Part shown: in pieces, positions 8,503 to 15,212 of the stretch
How positions within the stretch are numbered: position 1 is the stretch's first letter
Layout: every line of letters begins with the position of its first letter
Source: Deltaproteobacteria bacterium
Lineage (GTDB): Bacteria; Myxococcota_A; UBA9160; UBA4427
NCBI GenBank assembly: GCA_029261835.1
Contig: JAJDAO010000003.1
Location: forward strand, 310,001-374,000
Length of the DNA: 64,000 bases
Direction of reading: 5' to 3'
The notes under the pieces: generated by a model
What the model saw: the letters and a program-made list of their open reading frames with translations, nothing else
What the model was told of the DNA's origin: nothing
The model's database searches: none
Program-made: the position numbers and the translations under genes

Positions 8503-9312
8503 ATGCTGACACACCTCGAGAGCGTCAGTGTGGTCGTGCGTGAATTGGACAGCGCCGTCGACCACTACAATCGGTTGCTGGGGCGCGCTCCCAGTGAGCG
8601 CGGTCCGACCGAGTTCGCCGCTGCGGGGCGCGCTCTCTACCAGCTCGAGAACACTTCGCTGCAGCTGCTCGAGGCGGCTTCCGAGGGTCTCGACGGCCTG
8701 TGCTTCGGCAGTGCGGACTTGCTTGGCTGCGGCGAGCTGTTGCGCGAGCGGGGCATCTCGGCGCTCGAATCGCCGCAGTCGGGTGGTCTGCGGCGGACCG
8801 AGCGCCGCCTGGTTCTTCCGGTCTCGGCCACGCGGGGCACGCCCGTTTCGATCGTCGCGGAGCGGCCGGTGCCGGGCGACGCATCCGCGTCGCTCGCGGC
8901 GTGTGACCGAGCGTCGGTACGCGCGCTGGATCACGTCGTGTTGAGCAGCGGCGATCTCGAGGCCACGAAGCGACTCTACGAGCAGCAGCTCCAGCTTCGG
9001 CTGGCGCTGGATCGAAGCTTCGAGCAACGCGGGCTTCGCATTCTCTTCTTTCGCATCGCCGGTGTGACGCTGGAGATCGTCGGTCGCCCGGAAGAGACGT
9101 CCGATGCGCAGAGGCCGGATCGCTTCGGCGGGCTGGCGTGGCGAGTCGATGATGTGCTCGCGGCGCATCGTCGACTCTCGGCAGTGGGCTTCGTGGTCTC
9201 GGCGCATCGTGGTGGTCACAAGCCCGGGACGCACGTGTTTACGGTCAAGAGCGACACCCACGGGGTTCCCACTTTGATCATCGGGCCGGCACCCATTGGA
9301 GAAGCGGGCTGA
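8503..9312 (+). CDS. VOC-superfamily protein (glyoxalase/epimerase-like, two modules)
   Basis: 269 aa from ATG 8503; a GTG two codons upstream is an alternative. The N-terminal module starts LTHLESVSVVVRELDSAVDHY, the typical first beta-strand and helix of vicinal-oxygen-chelate folds, with RALYQLENTSLQLLE as the ligand-bearing strand. A second module begins near residue 145 (LDHVVLSSGDLEATKRLY) and ends with HVFTVKSDTHGVPTLIIGP. Such double-VOC chains include dioxygenases, methylmalonyl-CoA epimerase-like and glyoxalase-like enzymes. His5, Glu57, His148 and Glu203-like positions are plausible metal ligands. Substrate cannot be assigned. It precedes nadA by 113 bp on the same strand but need not be co-functional. 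Confidence 0.7.
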   Translation: MLTHLESVSVVVRELDSAVDHYNRLLGRAPSERGPTEFAAAGRALYQLENTSLQLLEAASEGLDGLCFGSADLLGCGELLRERGISALESPQSGGLRRTERRLVLPVSATRGTPVSIVAERPVPGDASASLAACDRASVRALDHVVLSSGDLEATKRLYEQQLQLRLALDRSFEQRGLRILFFRIAGVTLEIVGRPEETSDAQRPDRFGGLAWRVDDVLAAHRRLSAVGFVVSAHRGGHKPGTHVFTVKSDTHGVPTLIIGPAPIGEAG

Positions 9313-9425
9313 GCAGAGTGGCGGGCGGTCGCCGTGCGCTAACTTCTCTTACCCCGCGCAGAAGCGAATCCTCCGCTCTTGCACAGTGAATCGCGCCCCA
9401 ATCTCACGAGACGAACGAGCCCAGC

Positions 9426-10373
9426 ATGACCGATTCCGACCTGGACCTAGCGGTGGATCTCGACGAGGCGATTCTCGAGCTCAAGCGCGAGCGCAACGCG
9501 ATCTTGTTGGCGCACTACTACCAGGAAGACGAGATCCAGGACCTCGCCGATGTCGTGGGCGACTCGCTGGCGCTCGCTCGTGCTGCCCAGCGTGCCGACT
9601 GCGACGTGATTGCCTTTTGCGGCGTCCACTTCATGGCCGAGACCGCGGCCGTTCTGAATCCAGATCGCACAGTGGTGGTCCCGGATCTCGCGGCGGGCTG
9701 CTCGTTGGCGGACGGCTGCCCAGCCGACGAGTTCGGCGCGTTCGTCGAGCGGCATCACGGGGCCCGAGTGCTGAGCTACATCAACTGTTCCGCCGAGGTC
9801 AAGGCGCTCAGCGATCTGATCTGCACATCGTCCAATGCCGTCGCGATGGTGGAGCAGTTCAAGGGTGAGCGGCTGATCTTCGCTCCCGATCGCCATCTGG
9901 CGCGCTGGGTAGGCGCGCAGGCGGGCCGTGACGACCTGATCGTGTGGCCGGGGGCCTGCGTTGTGCATGAGCAGTTCAGCGCCAAGCGACTCGCCAAGCT
10001 GAAGGTCCAGCATCCGGAGGCCGACGTGCTGGCCCACCCCGAATGCGATCAGGCGGTGCTCGAGCAGGCAGACTTCATCGCATCCACGACAGGCATCATC
10101 CAGCGCGCGCTGGAACATCCCGAGCGGCCGTCCATCGTCGCGACCGAAGAGGGTGTGTTTCACGCCATCCGTCAGAAGGCGCCGGGCAAGGTGCTGATCC
10201 AGGCACCGGGCATCGACGAGAGCTGCTCCTGCAACCACTGCCCCTACATGCGGCTGAATACGCTGGAGAAGCTCTACCTCTGTTTACGAGACCTGGCACC
10301 GATCGTCACGGTGCCCGAGCCGATTCGCGTGCGTGCGCTCAGGCCGATCGAGCGCATGCTCGAGCTGTCTTGA
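9426..10373 (+). CDS. nadA: Quinolinate synthase
   Basis: 315 aa; condenses iminoaspartate with dihydroxyacetone phosphate to quinolinate in de novo NAD synthesis, using a [4Fe-4S] cluster. All family marks are present: ILLAHYYQEDEIQDLAD at the N-terminus, FCGVHFMAETAAVLNP, DLAAGCSLADGCP (cluster Cys92), SYINCSAEVKALSD, WPGACVVHEQF (second cluster Cys about 178), HPECDQAVLEQADF, STTGII, and CSCNHCPYMRLNTLEKL with the third ligand. Length is normal for the short, N-terminally compact NadA class. nadB and nadC are not nearby. It ends 21 bp before the convergent rsmE gene. Confidence 0.97.
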   Translation: MTDSDLDLAVDLDEAILELKRERNAILLAHYYQEDEIQDLADVVGDSLALARAAQRADCDVIAFCGVHFMAETAAVLNPDRTVVVPDLAAGCSLADGCPADEFGAFVERHHGARVLSYINCSAEVKALSDLICTSSNAVAMVEQFKGERLIFAPDRHLARWVGAQAGRDDLIVWPGACVVHEQFSAKRLAKLKVQHPEADVLAHPECDQAVLEQADFIASTTGIIQRALEHPERPSIVATEEGVFHAIRQKAPGKVLIQAPGIDESCSCNHCPYMRLNTLEKLYLCLRDLAPIVTVPEPIRVRALRPIERMLELS

Positions 10374-10394
10374 ACGAATCGTCTCCGCTGTCGT

Positions 10395-11111
10395 CTACAG
10401 GCCGAAGAGCGCCAGCGCGGCCAGGGCCGCGGTTTCGGTTCGAAGGATGCCGCCGCCGAGGCTGACGACCTCGGCGCCCGCCGCGCGGGCGCACTCGATC
10501 TCGTTCTCGACGAAGCCGCCTTCGGGGCCGATCAGCAGCATGATCTCGTCGCGCGCGTGCAGGGTCGCTGAGGCAATCAGCTGCACCGCGGCTGAGCCGC
10601 TCGGATGCATGAGCAGTGTGCAGGCCTCGGGACGTCCTCTCTGCATAAGCTCGTCCGGTGTGCTCGGGGGTAGCAGATGGGGCAGGTGCGGGCGTCGACT
10701 CTGCTTGCATGCCTCGCGGCAGACGCGCTGCCAGCGCTCGCTCGCCGATGGACTCTGTCTCGCAACGCTGCGTGAGCAGAGCAGCGGCGTGAAGCTGCTC
10801 ATGCCGAGCTGGGTCGCCATGGCGAGCATCGTCGCTTGGCGGTCGCCCTTCGGAAGGGCGCTCGCCAGATGGAGTGCCGGTCGCGGAGGTTCGTGCCGCT
10901 CCTGAGCGAGCAGCTTGGCCCGGGCGCGACTACGCCCGATCTCCACCAGCTCGGCGTCCGCGGTAAGCCCCGTTCCATCGAAGAGCACCACGCCGTCGCC
11001 CTTGTTGAGCCGCCTCGCACTGCCGGCGTGTCGGGTCTCACGCGCGTCCAGCTCCACCGTCTGCGACAGATCCCGCGGCAGGGAGTTCAGGAAGAACCAC
11101 GGCTCGGACAA
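10395..11111 (-). CDS. rsmE: 16S rRNA m3U1498 methyltransferase
   Basis: 238 aa from TTG 11111, supported by GGGAGGG about 6 nt upstream. RsmE methylates N3 of U1498 in 16S rRNA. The N-terminal PUA-like part (HAGSARRLNKGDGVVLFDGTG) is followed by the knotted SPOUT domain: MLLIGPEGGFVENEIE and VVSLGGGILRTETAALAAL, the SAM-binding knot motifs. Length matches the family (about 240 aa). It follows rsmJ in the same direction (36-bp gap), so two small-subunit rRNA methyltransferases are probably co-transcribed behind the HgcAB-like operon. Confidence 0.95.
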   Translation of the reverse strand: MSEPWFFLNSLPRDLSQTVELDARETRHAGSARRLNKGDGVVLFDGTGLTADAELVEIGRSRARAKLLAQERHEPPRPALHLASALPKGDRQATMLAMATQLGMSSFTPLLCSRSVARQSPSASERWQRVCREACKQSRRPHLPHLLPPSTPDELMQRGRPEACTLLMHPSGSAAVQLIASATLHARDEIMLLIGPEGGFVENEIECARAAGAEVVSLGGGILRTETAALAALALFGL

Positions 11112-11147
11112 AGCGACCCTCCCTCTCCCTTATTCTCTCCCTCGGAA

Positions 11148-11933
11148 TCAGTCGCGCCGAGGCGCGCTGCCATGGTAGACATCGTATCGAACGAGCTTGC
11201 CGGTGTGGCTGTCGGCCAGCGGGCCAGGCCGTGGACTTGCCCGGCGCGGGCGCTTCACGACCACGCGTCGGGCACCACAGGCGAGCGCGGTCTCGAAGAG
11301 TTCGCCCGCATCATCATCCTCGCCGACCAGGCATCGCAGTAGCTGGATCTGCCGGCGGGGCAGGGCGGACTTGCTGCGATCGATTGGGTACATGGGGTCC
11401 ATGTAGACTACATCCGGTGGCTGCGCGAGCGCACTGAGCAGCTCCCGCGAATCGCCGCAGTGGAGCTCCAGCCGCAGTGCGCCGGCGCGCAGCCGCGGGT
11501 CGGCCAGTGCGCGCGTCAGGCCGTCTTCGAGCAGTGCTGCCACAACCGGTGAGCGCTCGACCGCCGTGACGTGGTAGCCGCTGGAGGCCAGCGCGATGGC
11601 GTCGTCGCCAAAACCCGCGGTGGCGTCGAAGACTCGCCCGCTGCGCCGGCCGACGGCGCGTAGCAGGGGCTGACTGCGCACAGCGTGTCCCGGTCGGCCA
11701 GCCGCCGCGAGCGAGCGCACCGCAAAATCGACCCGCACACCACGCTGGCGAGCGGCATCACCGCCGCGCAGCTCGAGGCCATCTGCCGAGAGCGCCAGAA
11801 TCACCTCGTCGCAGCCGATGTCCTCGGGCTCGCACAGCGCGAGCCCAAGCCGCCGGGCGAGCTCGGCCGCGCGATCGCGTCGGCTTGGGTCGGCCGTCTC
11901 CAGCAAGACACGGACTGCGGGGCACACACTCAT
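11148..11933 (-). CDS. rsmJ: 16S rRNA m2G1516 methyltransferase
   Basis: 261 aa from ATG 11933. RsmJ (YhiQ) makes N2-methylguanosine 1516. Recognisable blocks are RVDFAVRSLAAAGRPGH, VFDATAGFGDDAIALAS (SAM motif I), VTAVERSPVVAALLEDGL, VYMDPMYPIDRSKSALPRR (the DPMYP catalytic region) and RRVVVKRPRRASP. It begins 10 nt downstream of the HgcAB-like gene stop, which makes co-transcription likely. The family is mainly known from Gammaproteobacteria; its presence here may reflect a wider distribution or transfer. Confidence 0.93.
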   Translation of the reverse strand: MSVCPAVRVLLETADPSRRDRAAELARRLGLALCEPEDIGCDEVILALSADGLELRGGDAARQRGVRVDFAVRSLAAAGRPGHAVRSQPLLRAVGRRSGRVFDATAGFGDDAIALASSGYHVTAVERSPVVAALLEDGLTRALADPRLRAGALRLELHCGDSRELLSALAQPPDVVYMDPMYPIDRSKSALPRRQIQLLRCLVGEDDDAGELFETALACGARRVVVKRPRRASPRPGPLADSHTGKLVRYDVYHGSAPRRD

Positions 11934-11943
11934 CGCGTGCGTC

Positions 11944-13077
11944 TCAGGTGCCGCTCGCCGCAGGGGCGCTCGGGCCCTCGCCGGCGTCCACAGCTCGCTT
12001 CCCGAGCAGGTTCAGCTTGTAGCGCCGGATCGTCTCGGGCTCGATCCGAACGCCGTCCTCGTCCTCGAAGCGCAGCGCGTCCAGCGGGCACTGCACCACG
12101 CAGGCGCCGCAGCGGATGCAGCGATCCGGTAGTGCGTGGACGGCGCGACGTGGTTCTTCACGCCGCTCGAAGCAGGCCTCGGGGCAGACTTCGAAGCAGG
12201 AGAAGACACCTCGGCAGCGCTCGGAGTCGAGCACGATGTGCCAGCCGCGTTCCTCGAAGTGGCTGCCTCCGGCGATCGGCGTGCTGCCGCTGTAGTCGAC
12301 GGTGAGCAGTGCGAGCAGTGCGGGCGGGGCCAGCAGCGCGGTCCACAGGGCGCCCGCGCTCCCGTCGGCACTCCAGACACTGGCCAAGGCGACGCCCACG
12401 CTCGCCCCTGCCAGCAGCAGCCCGCGTGGGCTGGGCATGCGGTCGTAGAGGAAGAAGATCGCCAGCGAGAGAGCGGCCGCCAGAGCGGCCAATGGCAGGA
12501 TCCAGTGGGGCCGAAAGGGCGCCGCCAGAGCGGCCATGATGAGTCCCGAGGGCGCGGCCCAGGTCGCAGCCATTTGCAGTCGTTCACTCCAGTCGAAGCG
12601 AACGCGTCGCATGGTCTCGTCCTTTGTCCCCTGCGCGGCGAGGTAGCGCGGCAGATCGGCGGCATAGACGGGTCCGAAGCGCACCTTCCAGCCGCAGCGG
12701 TGAGAGACTTCGCGGGCCACGACGCCGGTCGCGGCGAGCTGGGGGAGGACAGCGCGACGATGTCCCACGCGCTGCTCGATGCCGGAAGTCTTCAGCGCGG
12801 TCACCACCTGGTGGCTCCCCAAGTGTCCACCCGAGGCCGCGCACCAGACATTGATGCCGGCGCTGGGTGCCACGACGAGCCAGACGTCACAGCCCGCCAG
12901 CGCTCGCGTGACCCGGCGGACGGTCAGGTCGTAGTTGCCGGTCACGACCACCGGGCTGTCCGGACCGGGGTTCCCCACTTCGCGCAGGCCGGGCTCGCAG
13001 GGCCAGGGCAGCAGGCGAAAGGCCGTCTGCAGCACGTCTCGCATCAGGTCCGTGGTGCGCCGGAGCGACTTGTTCAT
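11944..13077 (-). CDS. HgcAB-like fusion: membrane corrinoid protein with C-terminal ferredoxin
   Basis: 377 aa from ATG 13077, which overlaps the upstream methyltransferase stop by 4 nt. Residues about 25-160 match the corrinoid-binding domain of HgcA: SPVVVTGNYDLTVRRV, the cap-helix motif NVWCAASGG (Cys79 is the predicted lower-axial cobalt ligand), HRRAVLPQLAATGVVAREV, and FGPVYAADLPRYL. Four hydrophobic segments follow (about 166-187, 192-210, 219-236, 242-260), ending DYSGSTP as in HgcA. Residues 280-340 are a ferredoxin like HgcB: CxxxxxCxxxCxxxC at 288/294/298/302, then a canonical CIRCGACVVQCP (320-330). The first motif lacks its second Cys (Val291). HgcAB methylates mercury. Fused homologues exist elsewhere without shown activity, and the cap motif here has SGG where methylators have GK. 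The function is probably corrinoid methyl or electron transfer on an unknown substrate. Confidence 0.85.
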   Translation of the reverse strand: MNKSLRRTTDLMRDVLQTAFRLLPWPCEPGLREVGNPGPDSPVVVTGNYDLTVRRVTRALAGCDVWLVVAPSAGINVWCAASGGHLGSHQVVTALKTSGIEQRVGHRRAVLPQLAATGVVAREVSHRCGWKVRFGPVYAADLPRYLAAQGTKDETMRRVRFDWSERLQMAATWAAPSGLIMAALAAPFRPHWILPLAALAAALSLAIFFLYDRMPSPRGLLLAGASVGVALASVWSADGSAGALWTALLAPPALLALLTVDYSGSTPIAGGSHFEERGWHIVLDSERCRGVFSCFEVCPEACFERREEPRRAVHALPDRCIRCGACVVQCPLDALRFEDEDGVRIEPETIRRYKLNLLGKRAVDAGEGPSAPAASGT

Positions 13078-13733
13078 GGCTTCCTCCGCGCCGTTACGAC
13101 GGCCAGGCCGGCAAGCAGCCAGCGCTGCTCGCCGCAGATCTCCATTCCCGCCTGCCGTAGCTCGTGCACGAGGTCGGGGATGGGATGCGAGACCGAGCCC
13201 GTGAGCAGCCAGCCGAGCAGTGCCTGCGGCGCGCGCAAGGCGCTGTGAACGAAGCGGTGCAGCTTGCGATGCGGCACGACTTCGTCCCCCACCACCAGCA
13301 GGCCGCCCGGTCGCAGTCGGCGGCGGGCCTCGCGCAGCACGAAGGCTCGCTCGCTGCGTGACATTTCCGAGAGCGAAAGGCTCGCCACCACCGCGTCGTA
13401 GTGCGAGTCGGGCAGCGTGTCGATCTCGCACGCGGTCTGCTCGATCAACTCTGCTCTGCCGGGGGAGGCATCGGCCAGCCGCCGCCGCGCCTGCTCGAGC
13501 ATCTCGGGGTTCTGGTCGAGTGCCGTGACGCGGGCGCCGCGTTGCACCAGCAGACGCGTGACAGAGCCCGTGCCACAGCCGATCTCCAGTACATGGCTAC
13601 CTTCGGCGGACACGGCAGTACGTGCCAGTGTGTCATGCAGCGCGCTCACGCGGCCCAGGGTCAGAAGGCGCATCCCGCTGTCGTAGCGCTCTGGTGCCGA
13701 TTCGAGCCAGCGCATCAGGGCCAGCGAACTCAT
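13074..13733 (-). CDS. Class I SAM-dependent methyltransferase coupled to the HgcAB-like gene
   Basis: 219 aa from ATG 13733. Motif I is VLEIGCGTGS (48-57), followed by VTALDQNPEMLEQARRRL (acidic loop), YDAVVASLSLSEM (motif II region) and LRPGGLLVVGDEVVPHRKL, a Rossmann-fold class I methyltransferase of the UbiE/type 11 group. Start and stop each overlap a neighbour by 4 nt (ATGA at 13730-13733 with tetR, and at 13074-13077 with the HgcAB-like gene), strong evidence of translational coupling. It could supply or remove methyl groups on the same unknown substrate, or modify the partner protein. The substrate cannot be deduced. Confidence 0.85.
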   Translation of the reverse strand: MSSLALMRWLESAPERYDSGMRLLTLGRVSALHDTLARTAVSAEGSHVLEIGCGTGSVTRLLVQRGARVTALDQNPEMLEQARRRLADASPGRAELIEQTACEIDTLPDSHYDAVVASLSLSEMSRSERAFVLREARRRLRPGGLLVVGDEVVPHRKLHRFVHSALRAPQALLGWLLTGSVSHPIPDLVHELRQAGMEICGEQRWLLAGLAVVTARRKP

Positions 13734-14311
13734 GGCGAGAGCTGCTTTCGCACGCCGGTCACCAGCGAGTCGCGCAGCGCAGCCCGGTCGCGGAAGGCCG
13801 CCGGCTCGACCAGGTACTGCAGCAGGAGTCCGTCGATGGTGGCAATGATGCTGGCCGCGGCGAGCTCGGCGTCGAGCGCGCTGTCGATCTCACCTGCACG
13901 CTGTCCCTCGCAGATGAGCGAGCCGAGGTGCTCTCGCAGTCGGCGGAAGAAGGGGCGGAAGCGGGCGGCGTGGCGCGACCACAGGTCGAGCGTCAGTCCG
14001 GCGGTCGCCCTCCACGCGTCGAAGATCTCGACCTGGCTTCCCACCAGGCTCGCAATGCGTTGGAGCGGACTCCCGTCGCCTGCGAGAGCCGCCGCAAAGA
14101 GCGCCTCCTCCTCGGCCATCTGCTCGCGGATGAGCGAGCGGACCAGCGTTCGTTTGTCGGGGAAGTAGTGGTAGAGACTGGAGCGTCCCATGCCCATGGC
14201 TTCAGCAACGTGTGTGAGACCCGTGCCCTCGAGCCCACGGCGGGCGAAGACGTCGCGGGCTGTGAGCAGGATTTGTCGCCGCTGGGCAGTGGCATCGACG
14301 CGCTTCGGCAT
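13730..14311 (-). CDS. TetR-family transcriptional repressor
   Basis: 193 aa from ATG 14311, chosen over an upstream in-frame start because GAGGAAAGG lies just before it and PKRVDATAQRRQILLTAR is a normal TetR beginning. The helix-turn-helix is at about 27-48 (GLEGTGLTHVAEAMGMGRSSLYHYFPDKRTL). Residues 60-190 form the all-helical ligand domain (Trp, Phe and Arg-rich RHAARFRPFFRRLREHLGS). It is the first gene of the operon that continues with the methyltransferase and HgcAB-like fusion. A perfect palindrome over its own promoter at 14375-14398 is the likely operator, implying autorepression relieved by a ligand. The inducer is unknown. Confidence 0.88.
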   Translation of the reverse strand: MPKRVDATAQRRQILLTARDVFARRGLEGTGLTHVAEAMGMGRSSLYHYFPDKRTLVRSLIREQMAEEEALFAAALAGDGSPLQRIASLVGSQVEIFDAWRATAGLTLDLWSRHAARFRPFFRRLREHLGSLICEGQRAGEIDSALDAELAAASIIATIDGLLLQYLVEPAAFRDRAALRDSLVTGVRKQLSP

Positions 14312-14374
14312 GCTCGCCTTTCCTCTGCGTCCTCTGTCGCTGGGTTTCCTGGAAGGATATTGGCTCCGTGACTC

Positions 14375-14398
14375 TATTTCGACAGTATTGTCGAAATA
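14375..14398. promoter_or_regulatory. Palindromic operator for the TetR regulator
   Basis: TATTTCGACA (14375-14384) and TGTCGAAATA (14389-14398) are perfect 10-bp inverted arms around GTAT, in an AT-rich patch within GC-rich DNA and 64 bp upstream of the TetR start. Size and symmetry fit a TetR dimer-of-helix site. It covers the predicted -10 of the minus-strand promoter. Binding is inferred. Confidence 0.7.
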
Positions 14399-14411
14399 CA
14401 ACATATGTCAA
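14384..14411 (-). promoter_or_regulatory. Promoter of the TetR/methyltransferase/HgcAB-like operon
   Basis: On the minus strand TTGACA (14411-14406) is followed after 16 nt by AATACT (14389-14384), a 4/6 match to the -10 consensus. The -10 falls inside the palindrome, so repressor binding would exclude polymerase. Predicted by eye. Confidence 0.5.
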
Positions 14412-14432
14412 GCGCCAAGGGCCTCCACCCTG

Positions 14433-14461
14433 TTGACAGCCGTCGGCGGGGCCAAGAGAAT
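14433..14461 (+). promoter_or_regulatory. Promoter of the divergent methyltransferase gene
   Basis: TTGACA at 14433-14438, a 17-nt spacer and GAGAAT at 14456-14461 (4/6 of the -10 consensus) face the plus-strand gene at 14520. The site starts about 35 bp beyond the TetR palindrome, so control by the same repressor is possible but not required. Confidence 0.4.
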
Positions 14462-14519
14462 CGAGTCGGCGAAAAGCTCTCATGACGAGTGGCTATTCAA
14501 AGGGAGCGCGCACAGACAG

Positions 14520-15164
14520 ATGATCGAGTACTTGCCCCAGCGCATCTTCGCAGACACAGAGCGAGAGCCCTTTGCCGGGCCCGACCACCCGATCCGCAAG
14601 GCGACGCGCGAGGTGGCGTTCGGGCCGGCTGGCTGGACACCGGAAAGAGCTGCCAAGGTCGCCCAGCTCTTCAACGCCATGGCGCCGGAATGGCATACCC
14701 GCGGCACGCGGGACCGCATGCAGCCGCTCGTGGACGGGCTCGAGCGCGGGGGCGTGGACGGTGAGTGCTGCGTTGAACTCGGCTCGGGGACAGGCTTTGG
14801 TACGGAGCTGCTGCAGGGCCGCTTTCGCTACATCCTGGCTGTCGATCTGGCGATCGAGATGCTGCGACTGGCGCCGGCCGAGTGGGGCACGCGGCTGCTG
14901 GCCGATGCCGCCCGGCTGCCGGTGCGCGACGGGGTGGTCGACGCGCTCGTGCACGTCAACGCCTTTCTCTTCCCCGCGGAGGCCGAGCGGGTGATTGCGC
15001 CGGGAGGCGCGCTGGTTTGGGTCAGCACGCTGGGAGATCAGACACCGATCTACCTCAGTGCGGAAGAGGTCGCGTCGGCGCTGCCCGGCAGCTGGCGGGG
15101 CGTGGCCTCCGAGGCGGGCTGGGGCACATGGTGCGTGCTGCGCCGATCGGCAGCCGCCGGCTGA
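14520..15164 (+). CDS. Class I SAM-dependent methyltransferase
   Basis: 214 aa from ATG 14520, the first in-frame start after the intergenic operator. AAGGGAG lies about 15 nt upstream, so the spacing is poor. Motif I is CVELGSGTGFGTELL, preceded by helical NAMAPEWHTRGTRDRMQPLVDGL. YILAVDLAIEMLRLAP and LLADAARLPVRDGVVDALVHVN are the usual acidic-loop and motif II/III blocks, and ERVIAPGGALVWVS follows. The last 50 residues (YLSAEEVASALP, GWGTWCVLRR) complete the Rossmann fold. It is divergent from the TetR operon and may belong to the same response, but it is not closely similar to the methyltransferase at 13074. Substrate unknown. Confidence 0.8.
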   Translation: MIEYLPQRIFADTEREPFAGPDHPIRKATREVAFGPAGWTPERAAKVAQLFNAMAPEWHTRGTRDRMQPLVDGLERGGVDGECCVELGSGTGFGTELLQGRFRYILAVDLAIEMLRLAPAEWGTRLLADAARLPVRDGVVDALVHVNAFLFPAEAERVIAPGGALVWVSTLGDQTPIYLSAEEVASALPGSWRGVASEAGWGTWCVLRRSAAAG

Positions 15165-15212
15165 CCGCGATGCGCGCGCGTGGCGTGTGCGTGCTGGCCT
15201 ATGCTCCGGAAC

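Noticed and set aside
11944-13077. Annotating this organism as a mercury methylator
   Set aside because: The gene is a fusion, its cap motif ends SGG instead of GK, and one ferredoxin motif is altered. Fused homologues elsewhere lack shown activity, so the claim is not supported.
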